A stretch of DNA of 12,879 nucleotides from Microcaldota archaeon (lineage in GTDB: Archaea > Micrarchaeota > Micrarchaeia > Anstonellales > J096): the NCBI GenBank assembly GCA_026396375.1, contig JAPLWW010000085.1:1-12879 (forward strand), read 5' to 3'. The position numbers were made by a program, and so were the translations under genes. Positions within the stretch are counted from its first letter, which is position 1. Each line of letters opens with the position of its first letter. The notes under the pieces are model-generated. The model did not search any database, had not been told where the DNA came from, and worked only from the letters and a program-made list of their open reading frames with translations. Positions 1 to 6,392 of the stretch are shown here, one piece after another.

Positions 1-1559
1 AAGCATTAGAAAACTTCAACATGGCCATACTGCTCAATCCCCTGTTTTCCGAGGCCTATTTCAGCAGGGCACTGACTTATTATAAATTAAAGGAATATGA
101 CAAGTCCATTGAGGACTATGCCAAGGCAAGCGACTATGATCCCAAGAATCCCACGATATTCAACAACAGGGGGGACTGCTATTACAGGAAGCAGGACTAC
201 ATGTCTGCCATAAAGGACTATGACAAGGCGGCGATGCTCAACCCGGCATACATGAAGGCATATTACAATAGGGGGCTATGCTATGCGTCCCTGGAGCAGT
301 ATGAGAAGGCAATTGAGGATTTCACCAAGGTCATTGAATTGAAGCCTGATTTTGCAGAGGCATTCCATCTCAGGGGAATATCTTCCGAGTATTCCGGGGA
401 TGTTGAAAGCGCGATAAACGACTACAAGAAGGCATTGGAGCTCAAGCCGACATTGTCGGAGGCAAAAGCCCACCTTGACGCAGCCAAGTCCAAGCAGGAG
501 GGAGGAGGCGGGGAAGGAGGGGAAGGCAAGGCCGGCTCGGACATAAAGATGGTGGAAACGCCGAAGATAAATTTCATTGACGTAGCAGGAATGGAGAAGA
601 CAAAGGAGGAGATAAGAAGGTCAATCGTATATCCTATGATGAATCCAGACCTTGCAAGGGAATATGGAAAGCTTGGCGGAGGCGGAATAATACTGTACGG
701 GCCTCCAGGATGCGGAAAAACATTCATAGTCAAGGCCGCAGCAGGGGAAAGCAAGGCAAACTTCGTGAATGCGAAGCTGAGCGATTTATTGGACATGTAT
801 GTGGGAAACACTGAAAAGAACATCCACAAGACATTCGAGCTTTCAAGGAAGCATGCTCCCTGCCTCTTGTTCTTCGACGAAGTCGAGGCAATAGGCGCAA
901 GAAGGGACCAGCAGGGAGGCCCGGGCGGAAGCCAGAGCCTCAAGATGGCGGTCAACCAGATGCTTTACGAGATGGACGGGGTCGAGACCCATAACGACAA
1001 TGTTTTGATTTTGGCAGCCACCAACGCCCCTTGGGACGTTGATCCGGCGCTGAGGAGGAGCGGAAGGTTCAGCAGGGCTTTGTACATACCTGAACCGGAT
1101 TTGAAAAGCAGGATGAGCATTCTCAAGCTTCATGCAAAAAAAGTGCCGATTGAAAAGAGAATCCCCTGGTTCAGGCTGGGATTGGCAACAGAGGGATATG
1201 CCTCGGCAGACATGAAGGCGATCGTTGAAAAGGCCGCTGAGATACCCTGGATGGAGGCCTTCAAGGGAGGAAAGAAAAGGAAGGTAAGGACAGGGGATTT
1301 CATAGCCGCGATAAAGGACAAGAAGTCATCCCTGCCTCCGTGGTACGCCCAGGCAAACAACCAGATAGGCAAGCAGAAGGAAGTCACTTACATAGACGGA
1401 AAGAAGCATATCAAGGAAACTGAGAGTAAATTAGGTCCGGAAGAAAGGGAGCAATTTGACCCTCTGCTCAAGGTAATAAAAAGGAGAAATGCCATCTGGT
1501 CAAAGGCATTGACATTCATAATGAAGCAGCTTGGTGTATGGCTTCCCATACCGTTCTGA
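1..1559 (+). CDS. TPR-repeat AAA+ ATPase (5' partial)
   Basis: The frame is open to the window edge and the codons before the first ATG (position 21) read as another TPR helix (ALENFN), so the true start lies upstream. Numbering from that ATG: about four tetratricopeptide repeats fill residues 9-150, a Gly/Glu-rich linker spans about 160-174, and a classical AAA+ module spans about 185-430. Visible motifs are Walker A GPPGCGKT (227-234), Walker B LLFFDEVE (282-289), sensor 1 AATN (332-335) and arginine fingers in RRSGRF (345-350), so it should hydrolyse ATP. The tail has an SLPPWY element, as after the AAA domain of Vps4/CDC48-like proteins, and ends in a hydrophobic segment (WSKALTFIMKQLGVWLPIPF). 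Family knowledge suggests a hexameric remodelling ATPase with TPRs binding a partner; the substrate is unknown. It converges on the pilin gene with 8 nt between stops. Confidence 0.85.
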   Translation, partial: ALENFNMAILLNPLFSEAYFSRALTYYKLKEYDKSIEDYAKASDYDPKNPTIFNNRGDCYYRKQDYMSAIKDYDKAAMLNPAYMKAYYNRGLCYASLEQYEKAIEDFTKVIELKPDFAEAFHLRGISSEYSGDVESAINDYKKALELKPTLSEAKAHLDAAKSKQEGGGGEGGEGKAGSDIKMVETPKINFIDVAGMEKTKEEIRRSIVYPMMNPDLAREYGKLGGGGIILYGPPGCGKTFIVKAAAGESKANFVNAKLSDLLDMYVGNTEKNIHKTFELSRKHAPCLLFFDEVEAIGARRDQQGGPGGSQSLKMAVNQMLYEMDGVETHNDNVLILAATNAPWDVDPALRRSGRFSRALYIPEPDLKSRMSILKLHAKKVPIEKRIPWFRLGLATEGYASADMKAIVEKAAEIPWMEAFKGGKKRKVRTGDFIAAIKDKKSSLPPWYAQANNQIGKQKEVTYIDGKKHIKETESKLGPEEREQFDPLLKVIKRRNAIWSKALTFIMKQLGVWLPIPF

Positions 1560-1566
1560 TTTTTTT
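1560..1566 (+). terminator. T7 tract after the AAA+ gene
   Basis: Seven consecutive T residues follow directly on the TGA of the AAA+ gene. Archaeal RNA polymerase terminates at T-rich tracts without needing a hairpin, and this is the only candidate in the very short gap before the convergent pilin gene. Confidence 0.45.
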
Positions 1567-1567
1567 A

Positions 1568-2011
1568 TCATCCGTAAATTGAGACAACCGCTGTCTTGTT
1601 GTTGTTTTCCACAACAGCCTCTATCTTGACATAGTAGGTTCCCTGGGTCAGGGATCCGTCTGTGGTGTTTATCCTGGCCTTTCCTGAAGCTATTTGGACC
1701 ATCTGGGTTCCGTCATTCATGCTTGCTATGAATTCGGTTATGCATGATGTCCGGTTGCACAGCTGGGATGTGTTCACGTTGCTTATGGAAGGGGGAATGT
1801 AGACCTTTGCAAAGATCGCAGAAGGCGCCGCCCCGCTGTTCACTATTGAAGATGAGGATGAGAGTTGGGAAAGCGCGGCATTGACCTCCATCGTGTTTAT
1901 TGAGGTGAATGCGCTTCCTGAGTTGATATATAGCAGTAGCAGCACTGGTATGAATATCATTAATACCAAAGCAATTATCATTATCGTCTCTACAGAAACC
2001 TGGCCTTTCAT
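1568..2011 (-). CDS. Class III signal peptide (pilin-like) protein
   Basis: This 147-residue protein starts MKGQVSVETIMIIALVLM: a short charged leader, then a QxSxE motif and a hydrophobic helix of about 20 residues. That is the archaeal class III signal peptide, processed by a type IV prepilin peptidase (EppA type) between Gly3 and Gln4, giving a subunit that assembles through its N-terminal helix. The rest (about 35-147) is Ser/Thr/Asn-rich with several N-glycosylation-like NxS/T sites and two cysteines (CNRTSC), typical of a surface-exposed beta domain. It is the second gene of an operon: its ATG shares its A with the TGA of the CBS gene upstream (TGATG), and a GGAGGGTGA Shine-Dalgarno-like stretch lies about 10 nt before the start, so translation is probably coupled. 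Whether it forms an adhesive pilus or another filament cannot be told. Confidence 0.85.
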   Translation of the reverse strand: MKGQVSVETIMIIALVLMIFIPVLLLLYINSGSAFTSINTMEVNAALSQLSSSSSIVNSGAAPSAIFAKVYIPPSISNVNTSQLCNRTSCITEFIASMNDGTQMVQIASGKARINTTDGSLTQGTYYVKIEAVVENNNKTAVVSIYG

Positions 2012-3138
2012 CAGATGTATTCACCCTCCTCAAGTATCTCTATTTGCGCCCTAGATTTTTTATTCTTTTGCTTGCTCTGCCATTTTCTGATAAGATTACT
2101 AAATTCAGTCTCAAGGATATTGAATCCCTCTACCAAATTGTATGCCTCAGCCTTTATGTTGACCGTTTGCGAGTTTATGCCGACTCTCAGGTGGATCATG
2201 TAGACGGATTTCCCCTTCTTGACCTTGATGTCCATATGGTCGATGTCAAATGATTTTCCAAATTTATTCAGAAGCCTTGAGAACATCAGCTTTGCGTCCT
2301 CGTAATAGAAAAGGTCCTCGCCGTGAAGCCCTGATATGAATACGCTTGGCTCCTTTGTTATCATCTTTGAGACAAGCTTAAGGAGGTCAATCGAGGGAAT
2401 AACCCCTATCGGGTTGTTCGAGCTGTTCACCGCCACTGCGTAGGAGGTGTTGTGCCTTGCTATTTCTGAGGCAACCAGCGGGAGCATGTCCTCCTTGTTA
2501 ACGAAGACAGACGCCTCCCTCATGAGCTGGCTTATCCCGATGTTGTCTTCCCCTATAACTGATTTCTTGAACTGCGAGTCCCTTGAGGTGTTTGTCCTTT
2601 CCATCAAAGGCAGGAAGTCAAAAGTGGATATCACTCCCCTGACCTTTCCGTTCTCAACTACAACCAGCCTTCTTGCATCCAGCTCCTTCATCAGCTTTTT
2701 AACTGTTGAAACAGTCTCCCTGATGTCTATGGTATAGACAGGGGTTGCCATTACCGCTGAGACAGAGATATTTGGTATCATCTTCTTTTCCAAAAGGCTT
2801 GTTATGAGGTCTGACCTTGTTATAAGCCCGTGGACGCTTCCCTTTGCGTCAACGACTGCCAATGCCTTGAAATGTCCGGCAAGGAATTTCTTGAGTATAA
2901 GCTCAATGTTGTCCATATCGGCTATCTCTATCTTTGGGGCCTTTATCATGACCGCCCCTGCATGAAGGGTTGCAGGCTGCTTTGTCATCCTTCCAAATGC
3001 CAGGTTCTTGTCGTCGACAATGCCGATATACTTGCTGTCCTCGGTAACAACCGCAGGCATCCCTGTCTCGATCATCCTGTCAAGGATCTTTGATACCGGT
3101 TCCTTAATGTCAATGATTACGGGTTTTTTTACATCCAT
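2011..3138 (-). CDS. Four-CBS protein with HPF/RaiA-like C-terminal domain
   Basis: 375 residues from the ATG at 3138. The frame extends 14 codons further up, but the TATA box at 3169-3179 would then lie inside the gene; the 3138 start leaves a leader of about 10 nt containing GGTG. Four CBS motifs occur at about 5-60, 68-125, 135-190 and 212-270, with typical endings such as HGLITRSDLI and RGVISTFDFL. CBS pairs usually bind AMP, ADP, ATP or S-adenosylmethionine. The last 100 residues do not look like CBS: VFISGLHGEDL, a helix ending LLNKFGK, three strands (MDIKVKKG, YMIHLRVG, TVNIKAEA) and a long helix ending IRKWQSKQKNKK match the beta-alpha-beta-beta-beta-alpha order and basic tail of HPF/RaiA hibernation factors. 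The likely role, by inference, is nucleotide-sensing binding of idle ribosomes. It leads an operon with the pilin gene. Confidence 0.8.
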   Translation of the reverse strand: MDVKKPVIIDIKEPVSKILDRMIETGMPAVVTEDSKYIGIVDDKNLAFGRMTKQPATLHAGAVMIKAPKIEIADMDNIELILKKFLAGHFKALAVVDAKGSVHGLITRSDLITSLLEKKMIPNISVSAVMATPVYTIDIRETVSTVKKLMKELDARRLVVVENGKVRGVISTFDFLPLMERTNTSRDSQFKKSVIGEDNIGISQLMREASVFVNKEDMLPLVASEIARHNTSYAVAVNSSNNPIGVIPSIDLLKLVSKMITKEPSVFISGLHGEDLFYYEDAKLMFSRLLNKFGKSFDIDHMDIKVKKGKSVYMIHLRVGINSQTVNIKAEAYNLVEGFNILETEFSNLIRKWQSKQKNKKSRAQIEILEEGEYI

Positions 3139-3168
3139 GCAAACACCACTAATGAATGGAGAAAGAAC

Positions 3169-3179
3169 ATTTTTAAACA
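3169..3179 (-). promoter_or_regulatory. TATA box of the CBS-HPF operon
   Basis: On the minus strand this reads GTTTAAAAATG, a good archaeal TATA element. Its centre is about 36 nt before the ATG at 3138, which predicts a transcript starting near 3148 with a leader of about 10 nt that includes GGTG. Confidence 0.55.
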
Positions 3180-3229
3180 AACAGCATGGGCTTCCGCTAT
3201 TGGCAGGGGAAATTTATGATATGGCGCGA

Positions 3230-3238
3230 TTTTTATTA
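3230..3238 (+). promoter_or_regulatory. TATA box of the ankyrin gene
   Basis: TTTTTATTA is centred 26 nt before the ATG at 3260, the distance expected if transcription starts at or next to the start codon. It supports 3260 over the earlier in-frame ATG at 3221, which lies upstream of the box. Confidence 0.45.
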
Positions 3239-3259
3239 CCTTTGGCGCACAAAGAAGGC

Positions 3260-4036
3260 ATGCAGAAAAGGAAGCCGCTTAGGGAGATCATGCCCAAAAA
3301 GAAACCTGTCAGTCAGAAAACAGACATCGCGCCAAGCGAGAGGCCCAAATTATCCAAAATCGAGCAGAAAAGGCTAGATAATGAACTGCTGGATGCCGCC
3401 AACGATGACAACGAGGACATCATGGATATAAGGAGGTTGATAAAGGCAGGCGCAAGAATCGACGCAGAGAAGAAAGATGAGAAAGAGATTCAGATGGCCC
3501 CAGGCAGCGGGGAGACTCAAACCTTGGTCCTGGCTGCAACAGAACATGCGAAGCCGGCAGAAAACAGGAAAAAGGTTTTTGAAGCAAGAAAAACCGGGGA
3601 CACTGCCCTGCAAAGGGCTGCATTCAAGGGGCGCACCCTGACCTGCGCCCTGCTAATCAAGGAATATGTGAAGGCAGGGGGCGATCCGAAGAAACTGATC
3701 CGATCTGAGAAAACAGGGGACACTGCCCTGAAATGGGCCGCGAATGAAGGGCATACAGAGACATGCGCTTTGCTCATCCAGGAATATGTAAATGCAGGGG
3801 GGGATGCAAGGAAACTCATAGAAGCCGAGAAAAAAGGCTGGACTGCCCTGCATTTGGCTGCATTCAAGGGATACCTCCAAACCTGCAAATTGATCATGGA
3901 GGAATATGAGAAGGCAGGGGGCGATCCGAAGAAACTGGTCAGCATGGAGGTTAAAGGAGGCTGGACTGCCATAGATTGGGCCCAAAACAGGGGGTACAAT
4001 GAAACATCCCATTACCTCAGGTCATTCATCAACTGA
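3260..4036 (+). CDS. Ankyrin-repeat protein
   Basis: 258 residues from ATG 3260. The open frame continues upstream into DNA antisense to the CBS gene, but the TATA box at 3230-3238 supports 3260; ATG 3290 (MPKKKP) is a second candidate, preceded by GGGAG at short spacing. The N-terminus is very basic. One diverged ankyrin repeat (ELLDAANDDNEDI to LIKAGARIDAEK) precedes a linker, then three close-packed repeats and a partial fourth of the form DTALxxAAxxGxxxTCxLLIxEYxxAGGDPKKL. The unit is about 40 residues rather than 33, because the outer loop carries an extra Lys-rich AGGDPKKL segment. Ankyrin arrays bind proteins, so a scaffold or adaptor role is likely, without a known partner. There is no signal peptide or membrane segment. 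It is monocistronic and divergent from the CBS-HPF operon. Confidence 0.8.
   Translation: MQKRKPLREIMPKKKPVSQKTDIAPSERPKLSKIEQKRLDNELLDAANDDNEDIMDIRRLIKAGARIDAEKKDEKEIQMAPGSGETQTLVLAATEHAKPAENRKKVFEARKTGDTALQRAAFKGRTLTCALLIKEYVKAGGDPKKLIRSEKTGDTALKWAANEGHTETCALLIQEYVNAGGDARKLIEAEKKGWTALHLAAFKGYLQTCKLIMEEYEKAGGDPKKLVSMEVKGGWTAIDWAQNRGYNETSHYLRSFIN
3597..4033 (+). repeat. Tandem 120-nt ankyrin-coding repeats
   Basis: Units start near 3597, 3717 and 3837, with a truncated fourth from about 3960. The third unit carries one extra codon. Positions 3671-3697 and 3911-3937, exactly 240 nt apart, are identical over 27 nt, and the match extends to 37 nt with a single mismatch. This points to recent duplication or conversion within the gene. 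Confidence 0.75.
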
Positions 4037-4125
4037 AACATGGTATGGAAAAGAATCGATTATTTCTTGGAATCATACGGTAAATAAGCATAGAATGGTT
4101 TCAGTGATCAGAAGAAAAAATTTTC

Positions 4126-4137
4126 AAAAAATATAAA
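4126..4137 (+). promoter_or_regulatory. Strong TATA box with no gene directly downstream
   Basis: AAAAAATATAAA is one of the best TATA matches in the window. The expected start site is near 4158, but the next coding start is at 4360, which suggests a non-coding transcript or a very long leader. Confidence 0.5.
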
Positions 4138-4138
4138 C

Positions 4139-4226
4139 CGGTTGCCAGCGTCCCCCCAAGAACGCTGGCAAGGCGACCAGTTCCCCTAACCAAATAGAGT
4201 AATACTATAGGAAACCGAGTTTTTTT
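4139..4226. ncRNA. Candidate structured RNA or palindromic element
   Basis: GCCAGCGT (4143-4150) and ACGCTGGC (4161-4168) form a perfect 8-bp stem around a 10-nt loop. It can extend outward through GGT (4139-4141) with ACC (4176-4178). A T7 tract at 4220-4226 could terminate a plus-strand transcript. The predicted plus start (about 4158) falls inside the hairpin, so the promoter and hairpin may not belong to the same transcript. On the minus strand the hairpin is followed by T-rich DNA and could act as a terminator. No tRNA, C/D box or H/ACA signature is recognised. Confidence 0.3.
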
Positions 4227-4246
4227 AAAGATTTCGTTTTATTGTG

Positions 4247-4302
4247 TTATGATATGAGAATGTATGTATAGAATACACGCAATTCCTGCAATAATATCAT
4301 AA
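4247..4302. repeat. AT-rich 9-bp inverted repeat
   Basis: TTATGATAT (4247-4255) and its exact reverse complement ATATCATAA (4294-4302) are separated by 38 nt. The pair lies just before the putative RLI promoter and could be an operator or a weak RNA stem. Confidence 0.3.
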
Positions 4303-4308
4303 ATAATC

Positions 4309-4339
4309 CAATATTTAATGCTTTCGCATAGTAATAAAG
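4309..4339 (+). promoter_or_regulatory. Probable promoter of the RLI gene
   Basis: Two TATA-like elements compete. ATATTTAAT (4311-4319) would give a leader of about 20 nt with a weak AGGTTTG ahead of the ATG. TAGTAATAAAG (4329-4339) is a poorer match but sits about 25 nt before the ATG at 4360, the spacing used by most genes here. Confidence 0.4.
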
Positions 4340-4359
4340 ATTCAACAAAGGTTTGAAAA

Positions 4360-5187
4360 ATGGCAAAAAGGATAGCGATAATAGACAGGGATTCCTGCAC
4401 AAGGCAGGAATGCGGATACATATGCATGAAGGTATGCCCAGTCAACAGGATGAAGGAGGAATGCATAGTCATAAACGAGGAAGACCAATATCCGAACATA
4501 GACGAGGAAAAGTGCATAGGGTGCGGGATCTGCGTGAAGAAATGCCCCTGGGAAGCCATAAAGATAATCAACCTTTCAAAGGACCTTGGAACTCCAATCT
4601 TCAGCTATGGAAAGAACATGTTCAGCCTCTACGGCCTTCCTATCCCGAAAAAAGGCGAGGTCATAGGCCTTATCGGAAAGAACGGCATAGGAAAGACAAC
4701 TGCCATAAGGGTCCTGTCAAAGCAGGTCAAGCCTAATTTTGGCGAGGAGAAGGACCTTAGCTGGGAGGAAATCAATAAAAGGTCATCCAATGACATAAAA
4801 AATTATATGGAATCCCTTGCCTCAGAGCAAAAAATATCGATAAAGCCCCAGGACATAGAAAGGATCAGGGAAAAGAAGATCAAGGTGAGCAGGCTCACAA
4901 AAACCCTTGGGATAGAGGACAGCATGCTTGAGAAATTTGAGCTGGAAAGGATAAAGGACAGGAAATTAAGTGAATTAAGCGGAGGGGAACTCCAGAAGCT
5001 CAGCATAGCCATAGCGATAGGCAAGCAGGCTGACATATATTACATTGACGAGATGACAAACTACCTGGACATCAAGGACAGGCTAAAAATCTCGGTCATG
5101 CTTAAGGAATTCGGGGAAAAGAATACGCTGATTGTTGTTGACCATGATTTGACTGTAATCTTTCATGAGGATGATAGCAGGCGTTGA
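4360..5187 (+). CDS. RLI/ABCE1 ribosome-recycling ATPase, N-terminal part of a broken gene
   Basis: The first 267 or so residues are typical RLI (ABCE1), the iron-sulfur ABC ATPase that splits ribosomes after termination. All eight ferredoxin-type cysteines are present (C13, C18, C22, C26, C52, C55, C58, C62), followed by NBD1 with Walker A GKNGIGKT (106-113), Q-loop KPQD, signature LSGGELQ (206-212), Walker B YYIDE (227-231) and H-switch VVDHD (259-263). After DLTVI the family pattern stops: eight unrelated residues and TGA at 5185-5187 follow. The rest of NBD1, the hinge and the NBD2 P-loop (about 100-110 codons by family comparison) are missing, and the sequence resumes in NBD2 in another frame. 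RLI is normally about 590 residues and essential, so this is either a true pseudogene with a functional copy elsewhere or an assembly or strain-variant deletion. Confidence 0.85.
   Translation: MAKRIAIIDRDSCTRQECGYICMKVCPVNRMKEECIVINEEDQYPNIDEEKCIGCGICVKKCPWEAIKIINLSKDLGTPIFSYGKNMFSLYGLPIPKKGEVIGLIGKNGIGKTTAIRVLSKQVKPNFGEEKDLSWEEINKRSSNDIKNYMESLASEQKISIKPQDIERIREKKIKVSRLTKTLGIEDSMLEKFELERIKDRKLSELSGGELQKLSIAIAIGKQADIYYIDEMTNYLDIKDRLKISVMLKEFGEKNTLIVVDHDLTVIFHEDDSRR
5156..5164 (+). other. Deletion and frame-change junction inside the RLI gene
   Basis: Frame 1 matches RLI up to codon ATC at 5158-5160. The other frame matches RLI NBD2 from TTC at 5162 (FMRMIAG) and has a TAA at 5156-5158 just upstream. 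The two halves therefore meet within a few bases, with no inserted sequence. The offset implies that the lost segment has a length of 3n+2. Confidence 0.75.
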
Positions 5188-5782
5188 GAATCCAGATAAT
5201 ATAGAGCTTGAGCACAAGTTCAAGATAGCTTACAAAAAGCAGTACCTTGAGCCTACAAAAGACACTGTCGAATCCATATTCTCCAAAGGGGACCAGTACA
5301 TGATAGAAAGGGCAAAGGCGGTGCTGAGCCTCCCTGGAAACATCATGGACAAGCCTTTGGATGAGCTCAGCGGGGGGCAATTGCAGAAAGTCAGCATAGC
5401 CCATGTGCTTTCTTTGGAAGCAGGGATCTACCTTCTTGACGAGCCAAGCGCATTCCTTGATGTCGAGCAGAGGATAGCATTCTCACATCTCATAGCTGAC
5501 TTTACGGAATACAGAAAAAAGCCGGTTTTCATAATAGACCATGACATCAGCCTTATTGACAGGGTCGCAAACAGGATAATACTCTTTTCAGGGGAAAAGT
5601 CAGTAAGCGGAAAGGGAAGCTCCATATTGCACAAGAAAGACGGGATGAACACGTTCCTCAAGGAGATGGACATCACCATAAGAAGAGATGTTGACACCTA
5701 CAGGCCAAGGATAAACAAGCCAAACAGCGTATTGGACAGGGAGCAGAGGGAGAAGGGGGAATATTATTACACCACTAGCTGA
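5165..5782 (+). CDS. RLI/ABCE1, C-terminal part (NBD2 without Walker A)
   Basis: 205 residues, opening MRMIAGVENPD, which aligns with the stretch just after the Walker A lysine of RLI NBD2 (normally GKTTF then RMLAG). Present are a Q-loop-like KKQYLEP, signature LSGGQLQ (68-74), Walker B YLLDE with D92 and E93, D-loop, H-switch IIDHD (His126) and the characteristic RLI C-terminus (RRDxDTYRPRINK, then EKGEYYY). The P-loop is absent, so this piece alone could not bind ATP normally. The ATG at 5165 is probably an internal methionine of the former full-length protein; no promoter or ribosome binding site was found for it. It overlaps the first part by 23 nt in another frame, and its 3' end overlaps the convergent gene by 8 nt. 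The downstream frame is still clean, so any break is recent or artefactual. Confidence 0.8.
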   Translation: MRMIAGVENPDNIELEHKFKIAYKKQYLEPTKDTVESIFSKGDQYMIERAKAVLSLPGNIMDKPLDELSGGQLQKVSIAHVLSLEAGIYLLDEPSAFLDVEQRIAFSHLIADFTEYRKKPVFIIDHDISLIDRVANRIILFSGEKSVSGKGSSILHKKDGMNTFLKEMDITIRRDVDTYRPRINKPNSVLDREQREKGEYYYTTS

Positions 5783-6356
5783 TTGAAAGGACTTCTCCCC
5801 TGTTTGACAGCACAACTTCTATTTTGTCAGATCCTGACCTCCATATGACATCCCAGCCGTTGTTTTCCAAAGGAGAAACCGATGGGACTGCATTTGGCTT
5901 GTATTTGGCAAAATCGCTTGCCTGGGAGGTTCCAGGCGCATTGACGCTTGCTATTATGGCCTCCTCCTCAAATGCGATGATGCATTTGCCATCTTTGCAA
6001 AGCGAACAGTCTTTTGTTATCAGCTCAGGCTTTGAAGGCTCAAACTTCTGCTCAGGGTAAAAATACTGCAGATGGTACCTTTGCGGGCATGTCGAGCTGT
6101 AGTTCTCGGTCACCCTCACCTTGACATTGAAGTAGCTTACGCCCCCATCGGTTGTTTCCGTTATGTTGACTATGTCTACTTTGTCTGCATCAGGGAATTT
6201 CATCCTTGCGTCGTCAAGGATCGCCTGCCTCTCGGTGAGCTTCATTTCCACCTGGCTGGACTGCTTGGGCATGTTGACATATGCCAAAAAAACGATTGCA
6301 AAAAATAGGACTATGAATGCTAAAACTGCCACTGGATTTACCTTCATCTTTACCAC
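5775..6356 (-). CDS. Membrane-anchored, cysteine-containing PepSY-like protein
   Basis: 193 residues from a GTG at 6356; an in-frame ATG at 6347 (MKVNPVAV) is the alternative. The TATA box at 6380-6387 lies 27-28 nt before the GTG, matching the leaderless spacing seen elsewhere, while the ATG would have a short leader with GGTAAAG. One N-terminal transmembrane helix (about 8-28) is followed by an extracytoplasmic domain with four cysteines, one in STCPQR and three in CSLCKDGKC, which could form two disulfides. A stretch beginning ERQAILDDARMKFPDA and the C-terminal GWDVIW with NRGEVLSIS resemble the ends of PepSY-type domains, but this is a weak visual match. No function can be assigned. It converges on RLI with overlapping stops. 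Confidence 0.7.
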   Translation of the reverse strand: MVKMKVNPVAVLAFIVLFFAIVFLAYVNMPKQSSQVEMKLTERQAILDDARMKFPDADKVDIVNITETTDGGVSYFNVKVRVTENYSSTCPQRYHLQYFYPEQKFEPSKPELITKDCSLCKDGKCIIAFEEEAIIASVNAPGTSQASDFAKYKPNAVPSVSPLENNGWDVIWRSGSDKIEVVLSNRGEVLSIS

Positions 6357-6379
6357 TTGAAGGTATATGATTGGGATTG

Positions 6380-6387
6380 TTTTTATT
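6380..6387 (-). promoter_or_regulatory. TATA box of the PepSY-like gene
   Basis: AATAAAAA on the minus strand is centred about 27 nt before the GTG at 6356 and 36 nt before the ATG at 6347. It fits either a leaderless GTG start or a leader of about 10 nt with the ATG. Confidence 0.4.
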
Positions 6388-6392
6388 CCTTT

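Larger units (their letters stand above)
4037..4359. other. Gene-free region of about 320 nt
   Basis: No credible coding sequence is seen on either strand. In order it holds a weak imperfect hairpin (GTATG 4043-4047 with CATAC 4074-4078, inner AAGAA/TTCTT) that could end the ankyrin transcript, a strong TATA box (4126-4137), a GC-rich hairpin (4143-4168), a T7 tract (4220-4226), an AT-rich inverted repeat (4247-4302), and then the probable promoter of the RLI gene. Confidence 0.6.

Noticed and set aside
3139..3180. Start of the CBS protein at 3180
   Set aside because: The extra 14 codons contain the TATA box; the ATG at 3138 has GGTG upstream and begins directly at the CBS domain.
3008..3259. 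Upstream extension of the ankyrin frame (first ATG near 3008)
   Set aside because: It runs antisense through the CBS gene and its promoter, and its residues show no ankyrin or other pattern.
3517..4012. Minus-strand frames opposite the ankyrin gene
   Set aside because: Their apparent repeats only mirror the 120-nt coding repeats of the ankyrin protein on the other strand.
4139..4191. tRNA or CRISPR repeat at the GC-rich hairpin
   Set aside because: No T-loop GTTCRA, acceptor pairing or anticodon arm can be assembled, and the hairpin occurs once, without spacers.
4353..4736. 127-codon frame overlapping the RLI start
   Set aside because: It is a shadow of the RLI iron-sulfur domain, whose eight cysteines and family match fix the real frame.
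5150..5190. Programmed frameshift as explanation for the split RLI
   Set aside because: A frameshift would restore a continuous protein, but the residues between the NBD1 H-switch and NBD2 Walker A are absent from every frame, so DNA is missing.
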